Part shown: positions 16,440-24,657 of the stretch, in pieces
Numbering within the stretch: position 1 is the first letter of the stretch
Layout of the letters: each line of letters begins with the position of its first letter
Assembly (NCBI GenBank): GCA_945898185.1
Contig: CAMDHP010000005.1
Coordinates: 1-53,615 of the forward strand
Source: Akkermansia muciniphila
GTDB lineage: Bacteria; Verrucomicrobiota; Verrucomicrobiia; Opitutales; Opitutaceae
DNA length: 53,615 nucleotides
Direction of reading: 5' to 3'
Position numbers and translations under genes: made by a program
Notes under the pieces: model-generated
What the model was told of the DNA's origin: nothing
Seen by the model: only the letters and a program-made list of their open reading frames with translations
Database searches by the model: none

Positions 16440-17939
16440 ATGCCAGCGCCCGAGCCCATTAACTTAAAGGAAAAGGTCCGCCGCCTTCCCGATAAACCAG
16501 GCGTCTACCTGATGAAGGACCGTCTCGGACGCATTCTTTACGTCGGCAAGGCCAAGGCCTTGAAAAAACGAGTCTCCTCCTATTTCACCCCGTCGCGCGC
16601 CATGACGGTTCACCCGAAAATCCGCGCACTCATCAGCCTGATCCACGACTTCGACACAATAGAGGTCAAGTCCGAGCCCGAGGCGCTCCTGCTTGAGGGC
16701 AAACTCATCAAGCAGTGGAAGCCCAAATATAATACCGACTTCATTGACGACAAACGCTTCCTCCTCGTCCGCGTGGACCTCGCCGAGACGCTCCCGCGCT
16801 TCCGCCTCACGCGGCTGCGCAAGGAAGACCGCTCCCGCTATTTCGGCCCCTTTGCCCACTCCGGTCTCCTGCGTAAAACCCTCTCCCAGATGCGGCGTCA
16901 GTTCGGCATTCTTCTCAGCGACGCCACCCCCCAACTCCTCTCCGACGGGACCTGGCAGCTCTACGACGACGTGCGGGAGGAGCTCTATGGTATCCATAAT
17001 CTTGTAGCGCCAGCTGCCTACCGCGTCCGGGTGGACGAGGCCTGCGCCTTTCTCGAAGGCAAATCCCGCGAATGGCTGGAAACCCTGCGCACCGAGATGG
17101 CCGCCGCCGCCGAAAGGCAAAATTTCGAGCACGCCGCCGAGCTGCGCGATATCGTTTTCGCCTTGGAAAAAACCCTCGCCAAGACCCGCAAGTTCGAGCG
17201 CGACCAGCCCTTCGTAACCCCCGATTCCGATGCCATCGCCCAACTCGGTGCCGCACTCGGCCTCGACCCCGCGCCGCGCACTTTAGAGTGCTTCGATATC
17301 TCCCACATAAGCGGCACCTATTGCGTCGCCTCGATGGTCCATTTCGCCGACGCCAGGCCTGATAAGAATCTCTACCGCCGCTTCCAAATCAAGAGCTTCA
17401 TCGGCAACGACGACTTCCGCGCCATGGAGGAGGTCGTCGGCCGCTGCTACCGGCGCCGCGCCGAGGAGGGAAAGCCGTTCCCTGATCTCGTCGTAATAGA
17501 TGGCGGCCGCGGCCAGATAGCGGCCGCACTGAAGGCTTTTCTCGCGCTCGACCTTACTCCGCCCGCCCTTATCGGCCTCGCGAAAAAGCACGAGACGATC
17601 ATCTTTCCCGACGAGCGCGCGCCCCTAAATCTTCCCCTCAATTCCCCCGCGCTTCACCTGCTCCAGCGCCTGCGCGACGAGGCCCACCGCTTCGCCAACA
17701 CCTACAACGCCGATCTGCGTTCTCAAAAGATCCGCGAGAGCGTGCTGGACGATTTCCCCAATCTCGGTCCCGTGCGCCGCGCCGGCCTGCTGGAGCGCTT
17801 CGGCGATATTGATAAACTCCGCCGCGCCACCGCCGCCCAGCTCTCCGAAGTCCCGGGCTTCGGCGGAAAACTCGCCGCCGAGCTTCACTCTTTTCTGCAC
17901 GGCGCACCGGTCAGCGATCCCGCCGCCGAAGCGCCGTAG
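16440..17939 (+). CDS. uvrC: UvrABC system protein C, short form lacking the Fe-S cysteines
   Basis: Nucleotide-excision repair dual nuclease. The 499 residues hold a GIY-YIG domain (GVYLMKDRLGRILYVGKAKALKKR, about 22-45), a UVR motif (AAAERQNFEHAAELRDIVFALE, about 220-242), an RNase H-like domain (LECFDISHISGTYCVASMVHF at about 281; VVIDGGRGQIAAA; RDEAHRFANTYN) and a C-terminal double helix-hairpin-helix. It is about 110 residues shorter than E. coli UvrC. The middle region after RYFGPFAHSGLLRKTL lacks the four-cysteine cluster normally found there, and the segment between the UVR motif and the RNase H domain is reduced to about 30 residues. The catalytic residues I can place are retained, so it is probably functional. 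Confidence 0.92.
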   Translation: MPAPEPINLKEKVRRLPDKPGVYLMKDRLGRILYVGKAKALKKRVSSYFTPSRAMTVHPKIRALISLIHDFDTIEVKSEPEALLLEGKLIKQWKPKYNTDFIDDKRFLLVRVDLAETLPRFRLTRLRKEDRSRYFGPFAHSGLLRKTLSQMRRQFGILLSDATPQLLSDGTWQLYDDVREELYGIHNLVAPAAYRVRVDEACAFLEGKSREWLETLRTEMAAAAERQNFEHAAELRDIVFALEKTLAKTRKFERDQPFVTPDSDAIAQLGAALGLDPAPRTLECFDISHISGTYCVASMVHFADARPDKNLYRRFQIKSFIGNDDFRAMEEVVGRCYRRRAEEGKPFPDLVVIDGGRGQIAAALKAFLALDLTPPALIGLAKKHETIIFPDERAPLNLPLNSPALHLLQRLRDEAHRFANTYNADLRSQKIRESVLDDFPNLGPVRRAGLLERFGDIDKLRRATAAQLSEVPGFGGKLAAELHSFLHGAPVSDPAAEAP

Positions 17940-18084
17940 CATGGCCCTTTCTCTCAAGCTGCTGGGCGCGCCATCCGCTCCGTCCGGCTTCCTTTCCGCG
18001 CCGGGTGCGGCCTGCGCCCCCGAGCCTCTCCCTGTTTCCGTCCTTGGCCTTGGCGCGCCGATGGGCTCACTTTGAGTTAGCCGC

Positions 18085-18630
18085 ATGCAATCCTCCGCAA
18101 CGTCACTGTCCGTGTCCAAAACCCCCTTTTTCGTCGCCGCCGGCCTCTTCGCCGCCGCCGCCGTGTTCGTCGCCCGAGTGAGCTCCACCAAGCTCGACGC
18201 CCTTGAGCTGGCCTGTTTCGGCGCCTGCCTCGCCGCCGCGGGTGCCTGCGCCGCCGTCCCTTTCGCGTTCTTCTATGCCCGCCGCCACGAGCTCCCCGCG
18301 ACCGCCCCGGCCAGCGGCGGCTCGTCTGATCCCACCGCGCTCGCCGCTCACATTGGCACCGCCATTGATGCCCGGCTTACCGCCGCCTTGCCTGCCTTCA
18401 CCGCGCAGTTGGCCGAGGCTCTCGCCGCGCTCGACGACAAACGCCGCGCCGAGATCTTGCTCGCCGTCGCCGAAACCACGGTGCCCCGCCCCTTCGACTC
18501 CGATACCGTTCCTGCGTCCACCGGTAAACCCCGCCTTGGTCGCGGCCTCGAAGGTCTCATCCGCGGCAACGCGCCGACGGCGTTCCCTGCGCCAGCCCTC
18601 TCCTCCGGTTCAGACCCCAGCGCCGCGTAG
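18085..18630 (+). CDS. Hypothetical two-helix membrane protein
   Basis: Not recognised. The 181 residues start with a short polar stretch, then two hydrophobic helices (about 13-31 and 42-64) separated by VSSTKLDALE, then a cytoplasmic-type Ala-rich helix (TALAAHIGTAIDARLTAALPAFTAQLAEALAALDDKRRAEILLAV), and a tail with GKPRLGRGLEGLIRGN. This could be an anchored helical adaptor. Codon use matches its neighbours. It is downstream of uvrC, with about 145 bp between. Confidence 0.6.
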   Translation: MQSSATSLSVSKTPFFVAAGLFAAAAVFVARVSSTKLDALELACFGACLAAAGACAAVPFAFFYARRHELPATAPASGGSSDPTALAAHIGTAIDARLTAALPAFTAQLAEALAALDDKRRAEILLAVAETTVPRPFDSDTVPASTGKPRLGRGLEGLIRGNAPTAFPAPALSSGSDPSAA

Positions 18631-19088
18631 CTTCTCTCGGCCCATGAATCCCGCCCGCGTCGCGTCTGCCTGAACGCGCGCCGCACGACCGTGCTTCACG
18701 GCCTGCCCTAGCTTTTCCTTATCCTGGATTCGGCAGTCCAAGCCAGCTGCGGATTACGCGAATCAAGTGGATAAAAAAGGATGTAAAAAACGCCGCTAAC
18801 CGGAAGGAAGCGCCCTGCAGTCGATCCAGCGGCCTTTGGATATCTTCTGGTATTCGCGTTCGTCCGCTCAATCCGCCGTTTTCAAGGCCGTGCTCGGGCT
18901 GAAAGCATGGTTTGGGGTGGCGTGAGCCGAGGTTTCTCGCATCGCAATACCAGAGCTCGATTGCGGTTTTGGCTGGGCCGGCGCCCTCCTTTCCTCCTTT
19001 CGATTCAGGCCCGATCAAACCCAAACCATTCTTGCTTCCCTGGCCGGCCTCAGGCCACGGTTCCAATTCCCCTATCCTTCCCAAAACT
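18631..19088. other. Intergenic region, no gene seen
   Basis: About 460 bp without convincing coding sequence. It contains GATTACGCGAATCAAGTGG near 18753 (similar to the word at 20663). The region just before 19089 is pyrimidine-rich, with no obvious Shine-Dalgarno. The minus ORF spanning 18719-19084 has no recognisable domain. Confidence 0.5.
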
Positions 19089-20609
19089 ATGCACTCCCGC
19101 CTTCGTTTCCTTGCGTTTTTCTCCGCCGTTCTGTTCGCCGTAGACCTTCATGCTGTCGTCGTGCCCGCGCCTTTGTTCACCGACAACGCCGTGCTCCAGC
19201 GTGACAAGCCGGTCCCCGTCTGGGGCACTGCCGAAGCCGGCGAAAAGGTCTCGGTCGCCTTCGCCGGCCAGTCGCGGTCAACCACCGCCGACGCCGCCGG
19301 TCGCTGGCGGGTTGACCTGGCCCCGCTCCCCGCGAACGACGAGCCCGCCGAGCTCGTCATCACGGGCACCAACACCCTCACCTTCGCCAACATTCTTGTG
19401 GGCGAGGTCTGGCTTGTTTCGGGTCAGTCCAACATGGAATGGACGGTTAAAAAGACTTACGACGCAGCCCTCGACATCCCTGCTTCCGCGCGCTTCCCAC
19501 TCATCCGCCACATCCAGATCGCCAAGAAGGTCTCCACGTCTCCCCTCGCGACCGCCTCCGGCACGTGGAAGGTCGCCAGCGCCTCCACCACGGGGGATTT
19601 CTCCGCCGCCGCCTACTTCTTCGCCCTCGATGTCCACGCCGTGCTTAACGTTCCCGTCGGCATCATCAACAGCTCCTGGGGCGGCACCCCCGTCGAATCC
19701 TGGACGGACTCCGCCGCCTACCAAACCATTCCCACCGAGGCCACCATCGTGCAGGATCGCTGGTCCAAAACCATCGCCGCCTACCCCGCTGCCAAGGTCA
19801 AATTCGACGCCGATCTCGACACTTGGAAGGCCGACCAAGCCGCCGCCAAAGCCGCCAACACCCCCTTCACCAAAACCGCGCCCCGCGCCCCCGCCGGCCC
19901 CGGCCACCAAAATACCCCGTCCGGGCTCTACAATGGCATGATAGCCCCCCTCGCGCCCTACGCTCTGCGCGGCGCCCTCTGGTATCAGGGTGAGTCCAAT
20001 GCCAGCAAAGCCTCCGAATACCGCGCCCTCTTCTCCGCCATGATCACCGGCTGGCGCGCCCAATTTGCGCAAGGAGACTTTCCGTTCTACTGGGTCCAGC
20101 TCGCCAACTTTAAAACGAGCGATCCCGCCGGCACCGAGTGGGCCTTCCTCCGCGAGTCCCAAACCCAGACCCTCGCTCTCCCCGCCACCGGTCAGGCGGT
20201 CATCACTGATATTGGCGACGTGAACGACATCCATCCGCGCAACAAAAAGAATGTCGGCCGTCGCCTCGCCCGCCTCGCCCTTGCCCGCGCCTACGGCCAA
20301 ACTGTTCCCGATAGCGGCCCCGTGTTCGCCAAAGCCGAGCGCGCCGGCGACGGTTTCCGCGTGAGTTTCACCCAGCTCCACGGCGGCCTTCGCGCGCCTC
20401 TCAATGCCCTTTCCGGCTTCGAGCTCGCCGGCGAAGACAAGGTTTTCAAGCCCGCCGCCGCAAAAATTGAAAACGACACCGTGCTCGTCACCAGCTCCGA
20501 GGTCCCCGCGCCCGCTGCGGTCCGCTACGCATGGCGCAACGCCCCCGTTGCCGGCCTCTTCAACAACGAAGGCCTGCCCGCCGTCCCCTTCCGCAGCGAC
20601 ACCTGGTGA
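19089..20609 (+). CDS. Sialate O-acetylesterase-like SGNH esterase, exported
   Basis: Predicted periplasmic or secreted carbohydrate esterase that removes O-acetyl groups from sugars. The 506 residues start with a signal peptide (MHSRLRFLAFFSAVLFAVDLHA), then VVVPAPLFTDNAVLQRDKPVPVWGTA, the typical N-terminal beta domain of this family. The nucleophile block GQSNMEW is near residue 116, WGGTPVESW near 200, ALWYQGESNA near 298 as oxyanion block, and DIGDVNDIHPRNKKNVGRRLA near 375 supplies the Asp-x-x-His. Length fits the family. ATG 19089 is preferred to the open extension upstream because the signal peptide begins there. Confidence 0.9.
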   Translation: MHSRLRFLAFFSAVLFAVDLHAVVVPAPLFTDNAVLQRDKPVPVWGTAEAGEKVSVAFAGQSRSTTADAAGRWRVDLAPLPANDEPAELVITGTNTLTFANILVGEVWLVSGQSNMEWTVKKTYDAALDIPASARFPLIRHIQIAKKVSTSPLATASGTWKVASASTTGDFSAAAYFFALDVHAVLNVPVGIINSSWGGTPVESWTDSAAYQTIPTEATIVQDRWSKTIAAYPAAKVKFDADLDTWKADQAAAKAANTPFTKTAPRAPAGPGHQNTPSGLYNGMIAPLAPYALRGALWYQGESNASKASEYRALFSAMITGWRAQFAQGDFPFYWVQLANFKTSDPAGTEWAFLRESQTQTLALPATGQAVITDIGDVNDIHPRNKKNVGRRLARLALARAYGQTVPDSGPVFAKAERAGDGFRVSFTQLHGGLRAPLNALSGFELAGEDKVFKPAAAKIENDTVLVTSSEVPAPAAVRYAWRNAPVAGLFNNEGLPAVPFRSDTW

Positions 20610-20941
20610 TGTCACTCGCCCGTGGATTTCGGATCTTATCCTTAAAACGGCTTTGGAAATCGCGGATTACGCGGATGAACGCCGATGTCAGAAAATTACG
20701 GAATATCAGCCGTTCATCGGCTGGGTGGCTCGTTTTGAAGCGGGGTTACTTCTGTATCCTGTTTTATCCGCCTGATCCGCGTAAACCGCGGTGGGTTTGA
20801 ACTGCCGTTTCTAGCCCGAAAGGCACGGGTGATTGGAATGCGAATTCCTTTTAGCCCGAACTACTAAATCGGTGGCGATGAGATGGTGCAATGCGCTGAG
20901 GCAGCTGGTTGTGAGTGAACTCCGATGTTTCCCGCTCCGGG
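20610..20941. other. Intergenic region dominated by a large imperfect hairpin
   Basis: Between 20657 and 20795 the words ATCGCGGATTACGCGGATGAACG and GATCCGCGTAAACCGCGG can pair over about 130 bp, a member of the CGCGGAT-type intergenic repeats. The rest (20796-20941) contains GAATGCGAATTCC and no coding signal. Confidence 0.5.
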
Positions 20942-21039
20942 AAAAGTGCATCGAAGTGGGTGAGCGAACGAGCAGATGCCCGGTAGATTGTATCAGATCG
21001 CGGCGTCCAACTCAGGAGTTCGGACTAATCGGTTAAAGC
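20942..21039. repeat. 98-bp dispersed repeat, copy A
   Basis: Nearly identical to copy B at 28762-28851: both contain AGTGCATCGA, GGTGAGCGAACGAG, ATGCCC, GTAGATTG and CGCGGCGTCCAACTCA. Both copies sit at the 3' end of a minus-strand gene in the same orientation. Here the repeat overlaps the end of the PEP-CTERM gene and supplies its last residues and stop. Confidence 0.85.
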
Positions 21040-21637
21040 CCCGGCGGCGACGGAAAGCCGCAAATGCAAACGTTCCCGCAACCAAGCCAAAAGCCGAAGG
21101 CTCCGGTATCACGGTGAACTTCCCAGCCATGCCCCCATGGCTCGTCACGGTGCAGGTATACCAGAAATCGCCTGCTTGGCTAGGCGTCCAACTGATAGTG
21201 TTGCCGGGGGTTCCTGGAGTGGCGGTAAAATTGACGTTCGGGGATAGTGTGGCGTTGCTAATAGCGGTTGAGCTGGTCGTGGTCCGAGAATAAGTTCCGT
21301 CTGCCCCGCTCATAAAAGCAGAAGCTGTGTTGCTCATGATTACGAAAGGATGCGCGGTAGTGATTCGCTGGAAGGTGTAAGTCTGCCCAAGAGTCAGAAC
21401 CAGCGTTGGGTCAACGATGTTCGCAAAGCTGGACACAGTGGCACCCGACGGATCGGTCCAGTTAAAACGAAAATCCGACGCTCCGTCATTTCCAATTGTG
21501 AAGGCGACTCCCTCGTTTACTGAATATCTGTTTTGGCTGACAAGCGTGGTAACGGCGTGCGCCATGGATGTCAGCATGAGAAGGCTAAATGCGATGCAGT
21601 ATTGGATTATTTGTGAATGCGTTTTTTTTATATTCAT
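20993..21637 (-). CDS. PEP-CTERM exported protein with a cupredoxin-like domain
   Basis: A 214-residue protein with a signal peptide (IQYCIAFSLLMLTSMAHA). The mature domain looks like a small blue-copper fold: GQTYTFQRITTAHPFVIMS near 83, and DFWYTCTVTSHGGMAGKFTVI near 160, giving a His and a Cys-x4-His-x2-Met set as in plastocyanin-type sites. The C-terminus has VIPEPSAFGLVAGTFAFAAFRRRR, the PEP-CTERM sorting signal recognised by exosortase. PEP-CTERM proteins normally end soon after the Arg cluster; this one continues with about 15 residues (GFNRLVRTPELDAAI) encoded by the dispersed repeat at 20942. Copper binding is inferred, not shown. Confidence 0.85.
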   Translation of the reverse strand: MNIKKTHSQIIQYCIAFSLLMLTSMAHAVTTLVSQNRYSVNEGVAFTIGNDGASDFRFNWTDPSGATVSSFANIVDPTLVLTLGQTYTFQRITTAHPFVIMSNTASAFMSGADGTYSRTTTSSTAISNATLSPNVNFTATPGTPGNTISWTPSQAGDFWYTCTVTSHGGMAGKFTVIPEPSAFGLVAGTFAFAAFRRRRGFNRLVRTPELDAAI

Positions 21638-22118
21638 AATAGACGTGAATCAAAAGCGGTTTACATCTTACGCAAGGCGCGACAAGCTTTTTTTTGGACA
21701 GCCCACCGAGCGTCTCTCATCCCGCATAAATATTGCCCTTCGCGTCGGAAAAATTCGCACCCGTCCCGGAGTTTACGCAAATCTATGATTTAGGGGATTT
21801 TCACGATCTTCAGTTCGATCTTGGCGTCTTCGCGATGAAGTCTGAACGCTCGGGGAAATTGTCTTAAAACGTTCAGGCGTATGGTGTAAAACCCCTTGGG
21901 AAACGAAATGGGACTTAAGAGAGGAGCCTTCAGGCGTGCCCCCTCCGAATTTCACCACTCGAACGCGGCGCGACCAGTCCCTCCTTCGGGACACTGCCCA
22001 CGGCTCTAGAGTATCAATCTGGAGCGCAAAAGGCATCAGCTCATAGCCACCAACTCAGAATATAGCGCCAACTCAAAAATTCAGGTGAAAAGAGTCTTTT
22101 TTAGCAAGAACACCTGGT
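21638..22118. other. Intergenic region, AT-richer than surroundings, no gene seen
   Basis: About 480 bp upstream of the PEP-CTERM gene and downstream of the HTH gene. It includes an A/T-rich stretch just before the PEP-CTERM start and a weak CAGGTG/CACCTG inverted pair at 22082-22115 near the end of the HTH gene. The minus ORF at 21773-22036 shows no domain. Confidence 0.5.
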
Positions 22119-22520
22119 TCAGCTCTTCACCTTCGCGGATGCCTTCACCTTCGGCGCGGCTTCGGCTTCGGCGAGCGCCAGCCAGACGATCAGCCGCAGC
22201 ACCCGTTCCGCATCCGGCGCGGCCGTGCGGGTCGTGAAGTAGGCGTAAATCTGCTGCCGCGATACCCCGAGCTCCCGCCCAAGTTTCGCCTGTGCGCCGC
22301 GTTGCGCCAGCAAAGGTGCCATCCGCGCCGTCAGCGCCCGCCACAGCGCGCCATCCGCTGCGTGGCTGGCGCTCCGCCCGCGGCCACGCTTCGCCTTAGC
22401 TGAGCCTTTGGCCTTGGCCGCCGCGATCTCCCGCGAGGCCGCGATCAACGACTCGACAATCCCGCCCACTATCGCGGGCAAAATTCCATCACTGCCCATT
22501 TTAAACGGAGGTATAGACAT
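22119..22520 (-). CDS. Small helix-turn-helix protein
   Basis: A 133-residue protein. The N-terminal part (MSIPPFKMGSDGILPAIVGGIVESLIAASREIAAAK) is helical, followed by a Lys/Arg/Gly stretch (KGSAKAKRGRGRS). An HTH at about 82-103 reads LGRELGVSRQQIYAYFTTRTA, resembling the XRE-type LA-x-x-LGVS-x-x-x-IS-x-x pattern. The C-terminus is Lys/Ala-rich. ATG 22520 is preferred, with AAGG at 22526-22529 as ribosome binding site; an upstream TTG at 22559 would put the start inside the palindrome at 22543. It follows the broken araC gene on the same strand. Probably a DNA-binding regulator; target unknown. Confidence 0.65.
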   Translation of the reverse strand: MSIPPFKMGSDGILPAIVGGIVESLIAASREIAAAKAKGSAKAKRGRGRSASHAADGALWRALTARMAPLLAQRGAQAKLGRELGVSRQQIYAYFTTRTAAPDAERVLRLIVWLALAEAEAAPKVKASAKVKS

Positions 22521-22542
22521 CGTGCCTTGGATAAAAAACTCT

Positions 22543-22583
22543 CCAAGGCAACTAGTCAATCATTGATTGACTAGTTGCCTTGG
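22543..22583. repeat. Perfect 41-bp palindrome, intergenic copy of the hairpin element
   Basis: Arms of 15 bp, CCAAGGCAACTAGTC and GACTAGTTGCCTTGG, flank the 11-base centre AATCATTGATT, whose five outer bases also pair. A further TGCCTTGG at 22523-22530 can pair with the same left arm, so two mutually exclusive hairpins are possible in the leader of the HTH gene. The core is shared with copies at 3384, 5055 and 52529. Confidence 0.9.
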
Positions 22584-22634
22584 CCCTTCGCCCACCGATC
22601 TCACCCCTGACGCGACCGATACCGAACCCGGCGA

Positions 22635-23595
22635 TCAGCCTCGGCGGGCCTCGGGCTTTGCCTGCACCACGTAGCCCAGCTCCTCCTCCGGCGGACCGTT
22701 GCCCCCGCCCGCTCGCGCGCGCCGCCACGCAAACGGCGTCAACCCCGTGCGCGCCCGAAACACCCGGATAAAATACGAGGGCTGCGCAAACCCGCAGGCC
22801 CACGCCACCTCCGCCACTTGGTATTTACCTTCCTGCAAGAGCCGCTGCGCCAGAGCCACCCGCTCGCCCGTCACCCACGCGACCGCCGTGCCCCCCGTCT
22901 CGGCGCGGAAACGACGCGCCAGATGATCCGGCGAACACCCCGCCGTCCGCGCCAGGCACTGCACCGACAGCCGCAAATCCGCCAAATGCGAACGCGCCAC
23001 CGCCCGCGCCGACTCCACCACCGGCGAATACACCTGGCTACACGGCTCCGCCCGTCGCGCCTCCTCCGCCAGCACTCTCAAAAACACCCGCGTGAGATCC
23101 ACCGCCGGCTCCCTCCCTTCCACGCCTTCCGCCCACGCCTGCTCCACTTCGTCAAGATAGCGAAAGGCCTCCCGCCCTCGCACGCTTGCCACCGGCAACA
23201 CCACGAGGGGCGCGATCTCCCTGCCGCCCGCCCGCCGCCCCATTATCCACCGGTGCGTGCGCCTGAATGAGCGTGAAACCCGTCCGCCCGCAACACGCCA
23301 CTACCTTCCCGTAAGGCGTCGCCCGATCCAGCGGCGTCTCCGCATGGGGCACCCCGCGCGGCACCAGGCCCAGCTCGCCCGCGGCCAGCTCCCACCGTTG
23401 CTCCGGCCCCTCAAAACGCGTCGCTCCGCCCGTCTGAATAATAAACCCCGGCGTCGGATGAAAATGCCCTCTCGGCCAACGCCGGTTCAAGCCCACCGAG
23501 CGCGCCCGCCGCAAACTCTCCGGCTCCGCATTCAAACTCCTCAACGCCGCCTCCAGCACCCCCACCACTTCTTCTCGGGCCGCGTCGATGCTCAT
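22635..23595 (-). pseudogene. AraC-family regulator, split by a frameshift
   Basis: Two minus-strand frames together encode one AraC regulator. Residues from the start at 23595 give an N-terminal cupin sensor domain (GHFHPTPGFIIQTGGATRFEG, then GELGLVPRGVPHAETP) that continues to about 23225 and then goes out of frame. The second frame, from about 23243 to 22635, continues with GGREIAPLVVLPVASVRGREAF and ends in a complete AraC DNA-binding domain (LARTAGCSPDHLARRFRAETGG; VAEVAWACGFAQPSYFIRVFRARTGLTPFAWRR). The switch falls in a G/C-only run around 23222-23241, so it may be a true frameshift or a sequencing error. The gene is divergent from thuA, 137 bp apart, which suggests it regulates that sugar cluster. 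Confidence 0.8.
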
Positions 23596-23732
23596 CGGAT
23601 CTTTAACATTTTATCTAAAAAATACGACTCTCCACTGTTGGCGCATCTCTCGCGTTTCTTCTACTTTTAACTCGTCGGTCATTTTATCCCTCTGCCCATT
23701 CCCGCCCGGCTTCCCCACCTCCCCCGCCTATC

Positions 23733-24512
23733 ATGCACTCCCCCAACTCCACCATCCGCGTCACCGTCTGGAGCGAATTCCGCCACGAAAAGAAGAACCC
23801 GAAGGTCGCCGCCCTTTATCCGCAGGGCATGCACCAGACCATCGCCGACGCCCTCGGTAAACACGCGGACTTCGCAGTCCGCACCGCCACGCTCGACGAG
23901 CCCGAACACGGCCTCACCGACGCCGTCCTTGACCAGACCGATGTCCTCACTTGGTGGGGCCACATGGCCCACGGCGATGTTTCCGATGCCGTCGTCGCCA
24001 AAGTCCGCACGCGCGTGCTCGAGGGCATGGGCCTCATCGTTCTGCACAGCGGTCACTACTCCAAGATCTTCAAGTCCCTCATGGGCGACACCTGCTCGCT
24101 CACCTGGCGCGAGGCCACCGACAAGGAGCGCCTCTGGGTCGTCGCCCCCTTCCACCCTATCGCCCAAGGGATCGGCCCGTATTTCGAAATCCCGGCGGAG
24201 GAAATGTATGGTGAGCCCTTTGGCATCCCCACACCGGACGAGTTGATCTTCATTTCGTGGTTCACCGGCGGCGAGGTGTTCCGCTCCGGCGCGACCTGGC
24301 GGCGTGGCAATGGCAATATTTTCTACTTTCGCCCCGGCCACGAGACTTACCCGACCTACCACCATCCGCAGGTCCAACTCGTCATCGCCAACGGCGTCCG
24401 CTGGGCCCACTCCGGCATCCGCATCAAGGACCATGCACCCAACGTTAAACCCCTCGAACCCCTCCCCGCCGATCCCGAGGCCACCGCCCGCCCCGCCGAG
24501 GGCCATCGGTAA
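23733..24512 (+). CDS. ThuA-like trehalose-utilisation protein
   Basis: A 259-residue protein with the ThuA fold, a glutamine amidotransferase-like domain without obvious catalytic triad. Seen: [34 protein letters not shown] at 9-42, [16 protein letters not shown] near 70, [21 protein letters not shown] near 98 and [26 protein letters not shown] near 189, all matching the family. ThuA proteins work with ThuB-type oxidoreductases in disaccharide uptake and oxidation. The next gene downstream is such a Gfo/Idh/MocA oxidoreductase, 145 bp away on the same strand. Confidence 0.9.
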   Translation: MHSPNSTIRVTVWSEFRHEKKNPKVAALYPQGMHQTIADALGKHADFAVRTATLDEPEHGLTDAVLDQTDVLTWWGHMAHGDVSDAVVAKVRTRVLEGMGLIVLHSGHYSKIFKSLMGDTCSLTWREATDKERLWVVAPFHPIAQGIGPYFEIPAEEMYGEPFGIPTPDELIFISWFTGGEVFRSGATWRRGNGNIFYFRPGHETYPTYHHPQVQLVIANGVRWAHSGIRIKDHAPNVKPLEPLPADPEATARPAEGHR

Positions 24513-24533
24513 ACGGCCTAAACCAACTGATCC

Positions 24534-24640
24534 TTTTAACGGGAAGACGCGAAGGCCCAATCCAAGGTCGCAAAGCCCGAAACTAAATCTGGTTTTCTTC
24601 CTAGCCTTCGGATCGCCCTTCGCGTCTTCGCGTTAAAAAA
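24534..24640. repeat. Hairpin repeat with GAAGACGCGAAGG arms
   Basis: The arms TTTTAACGGGAAGACGCGAAGG (24534-24555) and CCTTCGCGTCTTCGCGTTAAAA pair almost perfectly across a 65-bp middle that has internal pairing. The same family occurs at 28632, and short pieces are near 36983. It sits between thuA and the oxidoreductase. Confidence 0.8.
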
Positions 24641-24657
24641 TCCTGTCGCTTTCGCCC

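Noticed and set aside
17941-18075. Small ORF of 44 codons after uvrC
   Set aside because: Pro/Ala-rich, no ribosome binding site or domain, in the gap before a better supported gene.
19278-20615. 445-codon frame antisense to the sialate esterase
   Set aside because: Low-complexity Gly-rich product, a shadow of the plus-strand coding sequence.
22082-22115. Terminator for the HTH gene (CAGGTG/CACCTG)
   Set aside because: Six-base stem with a long loop and no T-run in the right place; too weak to call.
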